Both the position numbers and the translations under genes were made by a program. The notes beneath the pieces were generated by a model. The model made no database searches. It saw nothing but the letters and a program-made list of their open reading frames with translations, and was not told where the DNA came from. Source: Sphingomonas sabuli (GTDB lineage: Bacteria; Pseudomonadota; Alphaproteobacteria; Sphingomonadales; Sphingomonadaceae). From it: 64,000 nt of DNA. The stretch is taken from positions 372,001 to 436,000 of the forward strand of contig NZ_CP060697.1 of NCBI RefSeq assembly GCF_014352855.1, given 5' to 3'. Positions 34,218 to 42,573 of this stretch are shown piece after piece (position 1 is the first letter of the stretch; each line of letters begins with the position of its first letter).

Positions 34218-34487
34218 TTACATGCCTTCGATGTTCTCGTCGGCGGGCGTTTCGGGACCGGCTTCGGTCTCCGTCGTGGCATTGACCTGGTTTTCGAGCT
34301 GGGCGGCCTGCTCTTCGAGCGCGGCGGCCTCCGAGGCGACTCCGGCGGCTTCGTCCGACAGCTGGTTGAGGTCGGCGGCCTGCGGTGCGTTGATCTCGGA
34401 TTCGTCGAGTTGGTCTTCGTCGCGTCCGCCGCAGCCGGCGAGCGCAAGGCTGGCGATGGCGGCGATCGCAAGGCTGGCGTGCTTCAT
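34218..34487 (-). CDS. small lipoprotein with a coiled-coil-like body
   Basis: 89 residues. A type II signal peptide ends at LALAGC, so it is lipidated. The remainder is acidic and helical (QLSDEAAGVASEAAALEEQAAQLENQ, in part), the heptad-like spacing of small Lpp-type or outer-membrane tether lipoproteins. No wall-linking C-terminal Lys is present (it ends NIEGM). The divergent flank to the right is the tmRNA region. Confidence 0.75.
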   Translation of the reverse strand: MKHASLAIAAIASLALAGCGGRDEDQLDESEINAPQAADLNQLSDEAAGVASEAAALEEQAAQLENQVNATTETEAGPETPADENIEGM

Positions 34488-34693
34488 CTAATTTCCCCGT
34501 ATGTGAAAATGACCGGTGCCCCAATAACAGCAGCGGGCGCGCAATTTCCAGTGGCCCTGCACCACGCATCTCCTTGCGGTCGCGGTCGCGAATCCCTATT
34601 TTCAACCTGTCGGGGCAACCCGGCTATGTCGGTAGACTATCGGGTGGAATAAGCATTTCGGACCCGGGGGGCAGTACCCCGGCGCCTCCACCA

Positions 34694-34720
34694 TCACTCC
34701 AGCCGCGCTGGACTGTTGAT
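34694..34720 (+). other. intervening spacer removed from the tmRNA precursor
   Basis: The 27 bases lie between the encoded CCA of the acceptor half and the first G of the coding half. In permuted tmRNA this loop is removed during maturation to give two RNA pieces held together by base pairing. Confidence 0.8.
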
Positions 34721-34805
34721 GGGGGCGAAACAGGATCGACGAGTGCAATAAAGGCCCGGTTGCCGATCGGTATGGATGCCACCGTGACGGCTCATTCACA
34801 CAAGT

Positions 34806-34841
34806 GCCAACGATAACGAGGCGCTCGCTATTGCTGCGTAA
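34806..34841 (+). other. tmRNA tag reading frame (peptide ANDNEALAIAA, then TAA)
   Basis: Eleven codons from the resume codon GCC at 34806, ending with TAA at 34839-34841. The hydrophobic AIAA end suits ClpXP or Lon recognition, as for other alphaproteobacterial tags. With the alanine on the tmRNA itself, the appended tag would be A-ANDNEALAIAA. Confidence 0.9.
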
Positions 34842-34892
34842 CTGACGGCCTAACGGTCTGAAGTTATAAAGCTTAAGCGCGGTCGGACCCCA

Positions 34893-34944
34893 CCGGGCAA
34901 CAGAAGGGGATTCCAGCGGCTCGGGGGACGCCGGGCAACAGAAG
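34893..34944. repeat. direct repeat CCGGGCAACAGAAG x2 in tmRNA 3' hairpins
   Basis: The 14-base unit occurs at 34893-34906 and 34931-34944, 38 bases apart. Each copy forms the loop of a G/C-clamped hairpin: CCCC/GGGG (34888-34891 with 34906-34909) and GGGGGAC/GTCCCCC (34923-34929 with 34944-34950). The second is followed by ACTTTT and may end the transcript. Confidence 0.7.
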
Positions 34945-35054
34945 TCCCCCACTTTTCCTCACGTAGCCTTGCCCAGTTCGCTGCCCCCTTCAGGCAACGC
35001 TTGCGCGCGCGCCCGCGACGCGCCACACCGGCGCCGTTCCTGGGGGAGATAATG

Positions 35055-37130
35055 ATGCGCAAAGTCCTGATCGCGGCCCTGCTTGCCGCTACCGCTCCGG
35101 TCGCCGTGCAGGCGCATGACGCGCCGCCCGCGGCCACGGCTTCGGCCGCCGAAGTGCAATCCTCGCTGATGAAACCGCCGGCGGACGCGCGCCATTTCAC
35201 CATCAGTTCGACCTCCGCGAAGTCCGGCGACATCTGGACGTGGCAGACCGCGGACGGAAAGACCGCCTATCGCATGTCGCTCAACCTGCGCGGATGGCGC
35301 ACGGAAACCGACGCCCTTTACGCCTTTGGCGCCGACGGCAGCGCCCAGCGCATCGCCGTCCGCGGCTTCACCGACGTGGGCGACGCGACCGAAGATTATT
35401 GGGTCGACGAACAGGGCGTCGCTCATTGGAAGACCAGCATCGATCAAGGGTCCGCCCCGATCGCCGGCAAGCGCTATTCGCCCTACGGCGGGCCGTGGAT
35501 GACGCCTGACGCGGACATCGCGGCTCTCGTTGCCGCCGGCGACAAGGGCATCGACCTTCTCCCGGGCGGTCACGGTTCGCTTAGTCTTGCCGGAACGCAC
35601 CAGATCCAGGGCCCGGGCGGTCCGAAGACGGTCCGGCTGGCCTTCTTCAAGGGATTCGGTTTCGCGCCCAACCCGGTCTGGCTGGACGAGAACAACCGCT
35701 ATTTCGGAAGCGCGGGGGTCATCTCGGTCCTGCCTGCCGGCTTCGAGGCCGCTGGGCCCAAGCTGAAGGAAATCCAGGACGCGGCCGCTGCCGAGATGGT
35801 CAAGGGCATCGCGCAGGGCTTCCTCGCCGCCGCCAATCGCACGCCGACGCTGGTCGATAACGTGCTGCTGTTCGATTCGGTCGCAGGCAAGTACGTGCCG
35901 AACCAGGCGGTGCTGATCGCCAACGGCAAGGTCGCGCAGGTCGGGCCCGCGGGCAGCATCGCCGCGCCCGCCGGGGCCACGACCATCGACGGTCGCGGCA
36001 AGACCATCCTGCCGGGCCTATGGGACGCGCACCGCCACACCGGCGGCGACGATTTCAATCTGATCCAGAACCTTGCCACGGGCATGACCAATTACCGCAG
36101 CCCGGGTTCGATGATCGACGAGACGCAAAGCCTCGTTCGCCGCCGCGCCGCGGGGGACCTGCTGGCGCCCGACGGCAAGACGTCGATCATCATCGACCGC
36201 AAGAATCCGCTGGCCGCGCAGGGCTCCCTGACCGTGTCGAGCCTCGAAGAGACGCTTGCCGCTGTCCACAAGGTCAAGGACGCCGGCATGTGGGGCGTGA
36301 AATTCTACACCTCGATGAAGCCCGAGTGGATCGCACCGGCGGCCGCCGAAGCCCACAAGCTTGGCCTTCACGTCCATGGCCATATCCCGGCGGGCATGCG
36401 CCCGATCGAAGCGGTTCGCGCCGGTTATGACGAAATCACGCACATCAACTTCATCATGATGCAGGCGATGCCGCAGGACGTGGTCGACAAGGCAAACACC
36501 GCCGCGCGGCTCGAAGGGCCGGCCAAGTACGGCAAGGATGTCGACCTCGATTCCCCGGAAATGAAGGCCTTTTACGCCGAACTCGCCAAGCGCGGCACCT
36601 ATATCGATCCGACGCTGTCGGTGTGGGAGCCGATGATGACGTCGGACGGAAGCGCTATTCCGCCCGAATACGCGCCCTTCGCCAAGGTCTCGCCGCCGGG
36701 CACCGTGCGCGGCTGGCACGTCAGCGGCTACAAGCTGTTCGACGGCCTCACACGAGACGATTTCCGCAAGAGTTTCCGCAAGATGGTCGGTGTCGTTGGC
36801 AGGTTGCATAAAGCCGGCGTGCCGATCGTCGCCGGCACCGATGGCTGGGGCCTGGAACTGGTCCGCGAGCTGGAGCTCTATCAGGAAGCCGGGATGACCA
36901 ACGCCGAGGCGCTACAGACTGCAACGATCGTCCCGGCGCGTCTTGTCGGCATGGACAAGACGGTGGGATCGATCGCCGCGGGCAAGACCGCGGACATCAT
37001 CCTCGTCGACGGTGACGTGTCGCAGGACCTCAAGGCCTTGCACAAGGTCGACACGGTGTTCGCCAACGGCGTCCGGCTGGACGGCGACGACTTGCGCAAG
37101 GCCGCCGGCTTTACCGGCGTACCCGGCTAG
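35055..37130 (+). CDS. secreted amidohydrolase-family protein
   Basis: 691 residues from ATG 35055, chosen for its 6-base spacing to GGGGGAG; ATG 35052 is equivalent. A signal peptide (MRKVLIAALLAATAPVAVQA) leads to a roughly 300-residue unknown N-terminal region (YGGPWMTPDADIAALVAAG). The amidohydrolase barrel follows with metal ligands DAHRH, a Lys-bearing VKFYTSM, LHVHGH, ITHIN and the Asp-containing VAGTDGWG. The reaction is likely metal-dependent hydrolysis of an amide or peptide; the substrate is unknown. It ends on CTAG shared with mscL. Confidence 0.83.
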   Translation: MRKVLIAALLAATAPVAVQAHDAPPAATASAAEVQSSLMKPPADARHFTISSTSAKSGDIWTWQTADGKTAYRMSLNLRGWRTETDALYAFGADGSAQRIAVRGFTDVGDATEDYWVDEQGVAHWKTSIDQGSAPIAGKRYSPYGGPWMTPDADIAALVAAGDKGIDLLPGGHGSLSLAGTHQIQGPGGPKTVRLAFFKGFGFAPNPVWLDENNRYFGSAGVISVLPAGFEAAGPKLKEIQDAAAAEMVKGIAQGFLAAANRTPTLVDNVLLFDSVAGKYVPNQAVLIANGKVAQVGPAGSIAAPAGATTIDGRGKTILPGLWDAHRHTGGDDFNLIQNLATGMTNYRSPGSMIDETQSLVRRRAAGDLLAPDGKTSIIIDRKNPLAAQGSLTVSSLEETLAAVHKVKDAGMWGVKFYTSMKPEWIAPAAAEAHKLGLHVHGHIPAGMRPIEAVRAGYDEITHINFIMMQAMPQDVVDKANTAARLEGPAKYGKDVDLDSPEMKAFYAELAKRGTYIDPTLSVWEPMMTSDGSAIPPEYAPFAKVSPPGTVRGWHVSGYKLFDGLTRDDFRKSFRKMVGVVGRLHKAGVPIVAGTDGWGLELVRELELYQEAGMTNAEALQTATIVPARLVGMDKTVGSIAAGKTADIILVDGDVSQDLKALHKVDTVFANGVRLDGDDLRKAAGFTGVPG

Positions 37131-37558
37131 GCTCGTCGGCGCAGCTCGTCGCGAATGTCGGTCAGCAGCTCGACTTCGGTCGGGCCGGCCGGCGCGTCCG
37201 CTTCCTTGTCCCGGCGCAATATCCGGTTGGCTTGCCGCACCATCAGGAAGATGATGAAGGCAAGCAGCAGGAAGTTGATGACGACGGTGATGAACTGGCC
37301 CCATCCGACCACCGCGACGCCTGCCGCCTTGAGATCGGCATAGCTTAGCGGATTGCCCTTGAAGGTCTCGGGAATGCGCCCGATCACCGTGAAATAATTG
37401 GAAAAATCGGAATTGCCGATGATCGCCCCGACGATCGGCATGATGATGTCGTCGGTCAGGCTGGTGGTGATGGTGGCGAAGGCCGCGCCGATGATTACGG
37501 CCACCGCCAGGTCGATGACGTTGCCCCGCGCGATGAAATCCCTGAACTCCCTGAACAT
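37127..37558 (-). CDS. mscL: large-conductance mechanosensitive channel
   Basis: 143 residues. The start MFREFRDFIARGNVIDLAVAVIIGAAF is the hallmark first helix of MscL, followed by the periplasmic loop and the second helix (FITVVINFLLLAFIIFLMVRQANR), then the C-terminal helix TEVELLTDIRDEL. It opens under high membrane tension. ATG 37558 was selected over an upstream in-frame extension because it matches the family start. Confidence 0.96.
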   Translation of the reverse strand: MFREFRDFIARGNVIDLAVAVIIGAAFATITTSLTDDIIMPIVGAIIGNSDFSNYFTVIGRIPETFKGNPLSYADLKAAGVAVVGWGQFITVVINFLLLAFIIFLMVRQANRILRRDKEADAPAGPTEVELLTDIRDELRRRA

Positions 37559-37635
37559 CGCTGTCCTCCAGATTAGTTGAATGCGCCCCCCATGCCCTCT
37601 ACCTAATCCGCACAAGGTTGTTCAGGGGAAATGAA

Positions 37636-38238
37636 ATGCGTCCGATCCGTCGACTTGGTCTCCTCGCACCGCTGGCCGCACTGTCGCTCGCCGGCTGCGG
37701 ACTCAACAGCGTTCCCACCGCCGAAGAGCAGGTGAACGCCGAATTCGCCAACCTCCAGGCCGAATATCAGCGCCGCAACGACCTGATCGGCAACCTTGTC
37801 GAAAGCGTGAAGGGCGCTGCGGGCAGCGAGGAACAGATCCTGGCCCGCGTCACCGAGGCGCGCAGCCGCGCGACCTCGGTCAACCTCACGCCGGAGCAGT
37901 TGGACGATCCGCAGGCCGTGGCCCGCTACAATGAGGCGCAGGCCGGCCTGTCGCAGGCGCGCAGTCTGCTCGGCACGATGATCGTCGAGCGCTACCCGCA
38001 ATTGCAGAGCCAGCAGCGCTTTGCCGACCTTATGGTCGCGCTGGAAGGCACCGAAAACCGCATCCGAACGCAGCGGCGCGATTATAACGAGGCGGTGCGC
38101 CAGTATAACACGCGCATCCGCACCTTCCCCGACGCCATTGGCGCCAAGATCTTCTACGGCGCGAAGGCGAAGGTGCCGTTCGAGGCCGAGGCCGGGGCGG
38201 ACCGGGCACCGCAGGTGAACTTCAACACCGCCGCATAG
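37636..38238 (+). CDS. LemA family lipoprotein
   Basis: 200 residues. Lipobox LSLAGCGL, then the LemA helical domain (QVNAEFANLQAEYQRRNDLIGNLVESVKG, in part; RYNEAQAGLSQARSLLGTMIVERYP; RIRTFPDAIGAKIFYG). ATG 37636 follows AGGGGA. LemA proteins often stand next to TPM-domain or HtpX genes and have roles in envelope stress; the biochemical function is not settled. It leads a four-gene unit. Confidence 0.9.
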   Translation: MRPIRRLGLLAPLAALSLAGCGLNSVPTAEEQVNAEFANLQAEYQRRNDLIGNLVESVKGAAGSEEQILARVTEARSRATSVNLTPEQLDDPQAVARYNEAQAGLSQARSLLGTMIVERYPQLQSQQRFADLMVALEGTENRIRTQRRDYNEAVRQYNTRIRTFPDAIGAKIFYGAKAKVPFEAEAGADRAPQVNFNTAA

Positions 38239-38239
38239 G

Positions 38240-39064
38240 GTGCCCCGCTTTCTGGCATTGCTGACGATCGCCTTTCTTGCGCTTGCTGCCCCGGCGGCGG
38301 CGCAGGACTTTCCGGCGCTCAGCGGGCGCGTGGTCGACCAGGCCAACCTGCTGTCTCCGGAACAGGAGGCGACGTTGACGGCCAAGAGCGAGGCGCTCGA
38401 GCAGCAGAGCGGGCGCCAGTTCGTCGTCGCCACGGTCAACAGCCTCGGCGGGCAGGAGATCGAGCCCTATGCCACAGCCTTGTTTCGCAACTGGACCCTG
38501 GGTGACAAGGACCGGGACGACGGCGTCCTGTTCCTCGTCGCTCCGAACGAGCGGAAAGTCCGGATTGAAACCGGCTATGGCGCGGAAGGCTTTCTGCCCG
38601 ACATCCTGACCGGACGGATCATCCGCAACGAAGTCCTGCCGCGCTTTCGCGAAGGCGACATGGCGGGCGGGATCATGGCCGGCGCCGACAAGGTCTTGAC
38701 CCAGATTTCGCTGCCCGCCGACCAGGCCCGGCAGAATGTCGAAAGCGCGCAGGCGGAGGCCACGGCTCGCCGAAGCAGCGGTGGTGGCTTCGTGCCGATG
38801 GTGTTCTGGGGCATGGTGATTGCGTTCGTCCTTCTGTCGATGATGCGCCGCGGGCGGGGACGCCGCTACCGCCGCCGCAGTCGTGGCGGGGTCGACCCGT
38901 GGATCGTTTTGTGGGGACTTAACGAGATGAGCCGCGGCAGCCGCGGAGGCTGGGGCGGTGGCCTTGGCGGTGGCGGTTTCGGTGGCGGTTTCGGCGGCGG
39001 CGGCGGAGGATTCTCAGGCGGCGGCGGCTTTTCGGGCGGTGGCGGCGCTTCGGGATCGTGGTGA
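38240..39064 (+). CDS. TPM-domain protein with Gly-rich tail (YgcG-like)
   Basis: 274 residues. A signal peptide (MPRFLALLTIAFLALAAPAAA) precedes the TPM domain (VVDQANLLSPEQEATLTAK; GRQFVVATVNSLGGQEIEPYA; DDGVLFLVAPNERKVRIETGYG). One membrane helix (FVPMVFWGMVIAFVLLSM) comes next, a basic stretch, then a long Gly/Phe/Ser-rich tail. GTG 38240 is one base after the lemA stop. The order LemA-TPM-TPM is seen in other proteobacteria. Confidence 0.9.
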   Translation: MPRFLALLTIAFLALAAPAAAQDFPALSGRVVDQANLLSPEQEATLTAKSEALEQQSGRQFVVATVNSLGGQEIEPYATALFRNWTLGDKDRDDGVLFLVAPNERKVRIETGYGAEGFLPDILTGRIIRNEVLPRFREGDMAGGIMAGADKVLTQISLPADQARQNVESAQAEATARRSSGGGFVPMVFWGMVIAFVLLSMMRRGRGRRYRRRSRGGVDPWIVLWGLNEMSRGSRGGWGGGLGGGGFGGGFGGGGGGFSGGGGFSGGGGASGSW

Positions 39065-39735
39065 TGCAGATGACGAGTGAGGATCACGCCAAGGTCAGCG
39101 CGGCGATCGCGGCGGCGGAGAAAACCACCGACGGCGAAATTCTCGCGATCACCACTCCACTTAGCGACCCCTATCATGACGTCGCGTTGCATTGGGCGGT
39201 GGCGGTCCTCATCGGCGTGTTGGCCTGGGCGGCATGGCGTCCGGACTGGCTGTTGTGGTGGTTCGACCTGTTCTTCGGCGGATGGCGGGCGGAACCCACG
39301 ACCAGCGAGCTGTTGACCTTCCTGATGCTGCTCGCGGTGCTCAAGTTCACGGTCGTTCTTCTCGCGCTCAAGTGGATGCCGCTGCGGCTGCTGCTGACTC
39401 CGGGCGGGACCAAGACCCGCCGCGTGCGCCGGCGCGCCGTGCAATTGTTCAAGGCGGCGGCCGAGCGCCGCACAGTCGGCCGGACCGGCATCCTCATCTA
39501 CTTGTCGATGGGCGAGCACCGCGCCGAGATCGTCGGCGATGCCGCGATCACCGCCGTCACCACCCCGGAAACCTGGGGCGAGGCGATGGCGTCATTGCTG
39601 GCCGACGTTCGCGCCGGGCGGCCGGCCGACGGCATCGCCGCCGCGGTCCAGCAGATCGGCATCGTGCTGGCCGAACATTTTCCCAAGTCGGACGCAAATC
39701 CCAACGAAATCCCGGACAAGCTGATCGAGTTGTGA
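39064..39735 (+). CDS. second TPM-domain membrane protein
   Basis: 223 residues. The opening KVSAAIAAAEKTTDGEILAITTPLS and the TPM pattern (RRVRRRAVQLFKAAAERRTVGRTGILIYLSMGEHRAEIVGDAAI, shown in part) flank two membrane segments near residues 45-110. ATG 39064 overlaps the previous stop (TGATG). It has no signal peptide and likely sits in the inner membrane, perhaps pairing with the first TPM protein and LemA. Confidence 0.88.
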   Translation: MQMTSEDHAKVSAAIAAAEKTTDGEILAITTPLSDPYHDVALHWAVAVLIGVLAWAAWRPDWLLWWFDLFFGGWRAEPTTSELLTFLMLLAVLKFTVVLLALKWMPLRLLLTPGGTKTRRVRRRAVQLFKAAAERRTVGRTGILIYLSMGEHRAEIVGDAAITAVTTPETWGEAMASLLADVRAGRPADGIAAAVQQIGIVLAEHFPKSDANPNEIPDKLIEL

Positions 39736-40247
39736 CGGACGACCGGGAGGCGCCGCTCGAAACGCCCTGGCGGGGCAAATATCTAGCCGTGCGCAAGCGC
39801 GGACGCTGGGAGTATGTTTCGCGCACCGGTTCGACCGACGCAGTGGTCATCCTTGCCGAGCATGAGGGCAAGGTGGTGTTGATCGAACAATATCGAGTGC
39901 CGGCCGGCCGCGTGTGCCTGGAACTGCCTGCCGGGCTGGTGGGGGACGAGGATGCGCACGCCACGGTCGAAGAGACGGCCGTCAAGGAACTGGAGGAAGA
40001 GACCGGCTTCACCTGTGAGCGGGTCGAGGTTCTCGGGCAATTCCACAGTTCGCCAGGCATGGTGTCGGAAAGCTTCACGCTCGTCCGTGCGCATGGCCTA
40101 AACCGGATAGGCGCGGGTGGCGGTACCGAACACGAGGACATTACCGTGCACCTCGTCGAACGGGCCGATATTCCGGCCTTTGTGCAGCAGCGCCGCGAAG
40201 CCGGATCAGCTATCGACGTCAAGTTGCTGCTTTTCTCCGATTTTTGA
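39732..40247 (+). CDS. Nudix hydrolase (ADP-ribose pyrophosphatase-like)
   Basis: 171 residues. Nudix box GLVGDEDAHATVEETAVKELEEETGF lies mid-protein; LPAGL and EQYRVPAGR before it, and HSSPGMVSESFTLVRAHGL after it, are features of ADP-ribose/NudF-type enzymes. GTG 39732 overlaps the stop of the TPM gene (GTGA), so it is the last gene of the LemA/TPM unit. It may clear nucleotide sugars or ADP-ribose. Confidence 0.85.
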   Translation: MTDDREAPLETPWRGKYLAVRKRGRWEYVSRTGSTDAVVILAEHEGKVVLIEQYRVPAGRVCLELPAGLVGDEDAHATVEETAVKELEEETGFTCERVEVLGQFHSSPGMVSESFTLVRAHGLNRIGAGGGTEHEDITVHLVERADIPAFVQQRREAGSAIDVKLLLFSDF

Positions 40248-40368
40248 CGGAATTGCTCAGCGAACATTCAGTTCGCGGCTGCTATCCGTCGTTCGTCGAA
40301 GGCGGGTTTTGCCCGCCCATCGCCGCTTTCTATGCGGCACCATCACGAAATAGACGATGTGGGGATGT

Positions 40369-42531
40369 ATGAACGGATTGATCTTGGCTGGAACGGCAAT
40401 GGCAGCACTTGGCGCGGGCAGCGCGTCCGCGCAGGCGGTAAAGGCAGCCGGGACGGTCCCGGGTGCTGCGCAGGCGGCGGTCGCCGTGCCCAATAACGTC
40501 CTGCTTCAGGATTGGTCCGGCGCATATGCCGGCGTCCCGCCGTTCGACAAGGTCACGCCGGCAATGTTCCCGCCAGCGCTGCAGTTCGGGATCGACGAGC
40601 AGAACCGCGAAGTCCTCGCGATCGCAAATAATCCCGAAGCGCCGACGTTTGCGAACACCATTGAAGCGCTGGAGAAGGCGGGTCAGCGGCTCGACCGGGT
40701 CTTGGCCGTGTTCGGCGTGATGACCAGCAACATGGCGACGCCCGAATATCAGGCGCTCGATAAGGAATGGTCGCCCAAGCTGTCGGCGGCCTATGACGAA
40801 ATCACGCTCAATCCCAAGCTCTTCGCGCGCATCAAGACGCTGTATGACGCCAAGGCGTCACTTGGGCTCGACGCCAAGCAGGACCGGCTGCTGACCCGGC
40901 GCTACGAAAGCTATGTCCGCAACGGCGCCAGCCTGCCGCCCGCCCAAAAGGCGCAGCTGACGCAGATGAATCAGCAGCTGGCGGAATTGTTCGCGACCTT
41001 TTCCGAAAAGGTGCTGGCCGACGAAAGCACCTATATTCGCGCCACGGAAGCCGAGCTGAAAGGCGTGCCGGCCGACATGAAGGCCGCCTATGCCTCCGCG
41101 GCCAAGGACCAGAAGATGCCGGCGGGCAGCTTCGCCATCAAGAACACGCGGTCGGCGGTCGACCCGCTGCTGACCTATGCCGACGACCGCGCCATGCGCG
41201 AAAAGGTGTGGACGGCGTTCGTCAACCGCGGCGACAACGGCGGAGCTAACGACACCAACGCGACCATCGCGAAGATACTCAAGCTGCGCGCCGACCGCGC
41301 CAAGCTGCTCGGTTTCGAGAACCATGCCGACTGGCGGATGCAGGATACAATGGCCAAGACGCCCGACCGGGCGATGGACCTGATGATGAAGGTCTGGCCG
41401 GCGGCCAAGCAGCGGGTGGCGGAAGAAGTCGCCGAGCAGCAGGCGATGGCGAACAAGCTGGGCGACAAGCTCACCATCCAGCCGTGGGATTATCGCTATT
41501 ACATGGAGAAGGTCCGCAAGGAGAAGTACGACCTTAGCCAGGAGGAGATCAAACCCTACTTCTCACTCAACAACATCATCGACGCGTCCTATTGGGCGGC
41601 CGGGCAGCTGTACGACCTTGGCTTCAAGGAAGTCACGGGCACGGTGCCGGTGTGGAACGACGATATCCGCGTCTATTCCGTTACCAACCTGAAGACCGGC
41701 AAGCAGGTGGGACTCTTCTACCGCGACGATTATGCGCGCGAAGGCAAGCGTTCCGGCGCCTGGGCGACGACTTTCCGCAGCCGGGCTGGCCTGCTTGGCG
41801 ACGACATCGTCCTTGGCTCCAACAACAACAATTTCGTCAAGCCGGGTCCGGGGGAGCCGGTGCTGATCAGCCTCGACGATGCCGAGACGCTGTTCCACGA
41901 ATTCGGTCACGCCATCCATTACTTCCTGTCGGACGTGCACTATCCGGGCCTGGGCGGGTCGCAGCGCGACTTCGTCGAATATCCCAGCCAGGTGAACGAG
42001 AATTGGCTGCTGACGCCGCAGGTGCTGCAGCGCTTTGCAAAGCACCACCAGACGGGTCAGCCGATGCCGCAGGCCCTGGTCGACAAGATCCAGAAGGCGT
42101 CGACCTTCAACCAAGGCTTTGCGACCGTCGAATATCTGGCATCGGCGATTGTCGACATGAAGCTGCACGACAATGCCAACGGGGCGGTCGATCCGGACGC
42201 GTTCGAGAAGCAGGCGCTTGCGGAAATCGGGATGCCGAAGGAGATCGTGCTCCGCCACCGGCTGCCGCAGTTCAACCACCTGTTCTCGTCCGACAGCTAT
42301 TCGGCGGGATATTATTCCTACCTGTGGTCGGAAACGATGGACGCCGACACCTGGGCGGCGTTCGAGGAAACCGGCGACGTATGGAATCGAACGGTGGCCG
42401 ACAACTTCCGCAAGTATCTGCTGTCGACCGGCAACGAGACCGATCGGGCGGAAGCGTACCGCCAGTTTCGCGGCCGCGATCCGGACGTCAACGCGATCCT
42501 GCGCAAGCGCGGGTTCCCGACCGGCGAATGA
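40369..42531 (+). CDS. M3-family zinc metallopeptidase (Dcp-like)
   Basis: 720 residues with the zinc signature LFHEFGHAIHYFLSD (HExxH) and a downstream Glu (SQVNENWLL). The long helical N-terminal half (EQNREVLAIANNPEAPTFANTIEALEKAG, in part) is typical of oligopeptidase A and dipeptidyl carboxypeptidase. The N-terminus (MNGLILAGTAMAALGAGSASAQ) acts as a signal peptide, so it is likely periplasmic, unlike cytosolic OpdA. ATG 40369 or the in-frame ATG 40357 are both possible starts. A terminator follows. Confidence 0.9.
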   Translation: MNGLILAGTAMAALGAGSASAQAVKAAGTVPGAAQAAVAVPNNVLLQDWSGAYAGVPPFDKVTPAMFPPALQFGIDEQNREVLAIANNPEAPTFANTIEALEKAGQRLDRVLAVFGVMTSNMATPEYQALDKEWSPKLSAAYDEITLNPKLFARIKTLYDAKASLGLDAKQDRLLTRRYESYVRNGASLPPAQKAQLTQMNQQLAELFATFSEKVLADESTYIRATEAELKGVPADMKAAYASAAKDQKMPAGSFAIKNTRSAVDPLLTYADDRAMREKVWTAFVNRGDNGGANDTNATIAKILKLRADRAKLLGFENHADWRMQDTMAKTPDRAMDLMMKVWPAAKQRVAEEVAEQQAMANKLGDKLTIQPWDYRYYMEKVRKEKYDLSQEEIKPYFSLNNIIDASYWAAGQLYDLGFKEVTGTVPVWNDDIRVYSVTNLKTGKQVGLFYRDDYAREGKRSGAWATTFRSRAGLLGDDIVLGSNNNNFVKPGPGEPVLISLDDAETLFHEFGHAIHYFLSDVHYPGLGGSQRDFVEYPSQVNENWLLTPQVLQRFAKHHQTGQPMPQALVDKIQKASTFNQGFATVEYLASAIVDMKLHDNANGAVDPDAFEKQALAEIGMPKEIVLRHRLPQFNHLFSSDSYSAGYYSYLWSETMDADTWAAFEETGDVWNRTVADNFRKYLLSTGNETDRAEAYRQFRGRDPDVNAILRKRGFPTGE

Positions 42532-42536
42532 GTCCC

Positions 42537-42572
42537 AAGGCCCTTCCCGTACAAGCGGGGAGGGCCTTTTCC
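42537..42572 (+). terminator. intrinsic terminator after the M3 peptidase
   Basis: 13-bp stem with one G-T pair (42537-42549 with 42556-42568) around a short loop, then TTTT. It also serves the convergent minus-strand gene, for which AAGG precedes. Confidence 0.9.
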
Positions 42573-42573
42573 T

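Larger units (their letters stand above)
34602..34952 (+). ncRNA. ssrA: tmRNA, circularly permuted two-piece form
   Basis: Trans-translation RNA that frees stalled ribosomes and tags the peptide for proteolysis. The acceptor half comes first and ends with CGCCTCC, discriminator A and encoded CCA (34683-34693). A 27-base spacer (34694-34720) follows, then the coding half starts with GGGGGCG (34721-34727). The two 7-base strands pair into an acceptor stem with a G-U at the third pair, the alanyl-tRNA synthetase identity feature. The internal tag ORF encodes ANDNEALAIAA. The 5' boundary near 34602 and 3' end near 34952 are approximate. Confidence 0.93.

Noticed and set aside
34602-34952. A 116-residue minus-strand frame in the tmRNA region
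   Set aside because: The DNA is explained by tmRNA structure, and the frame has no homology-like motif.
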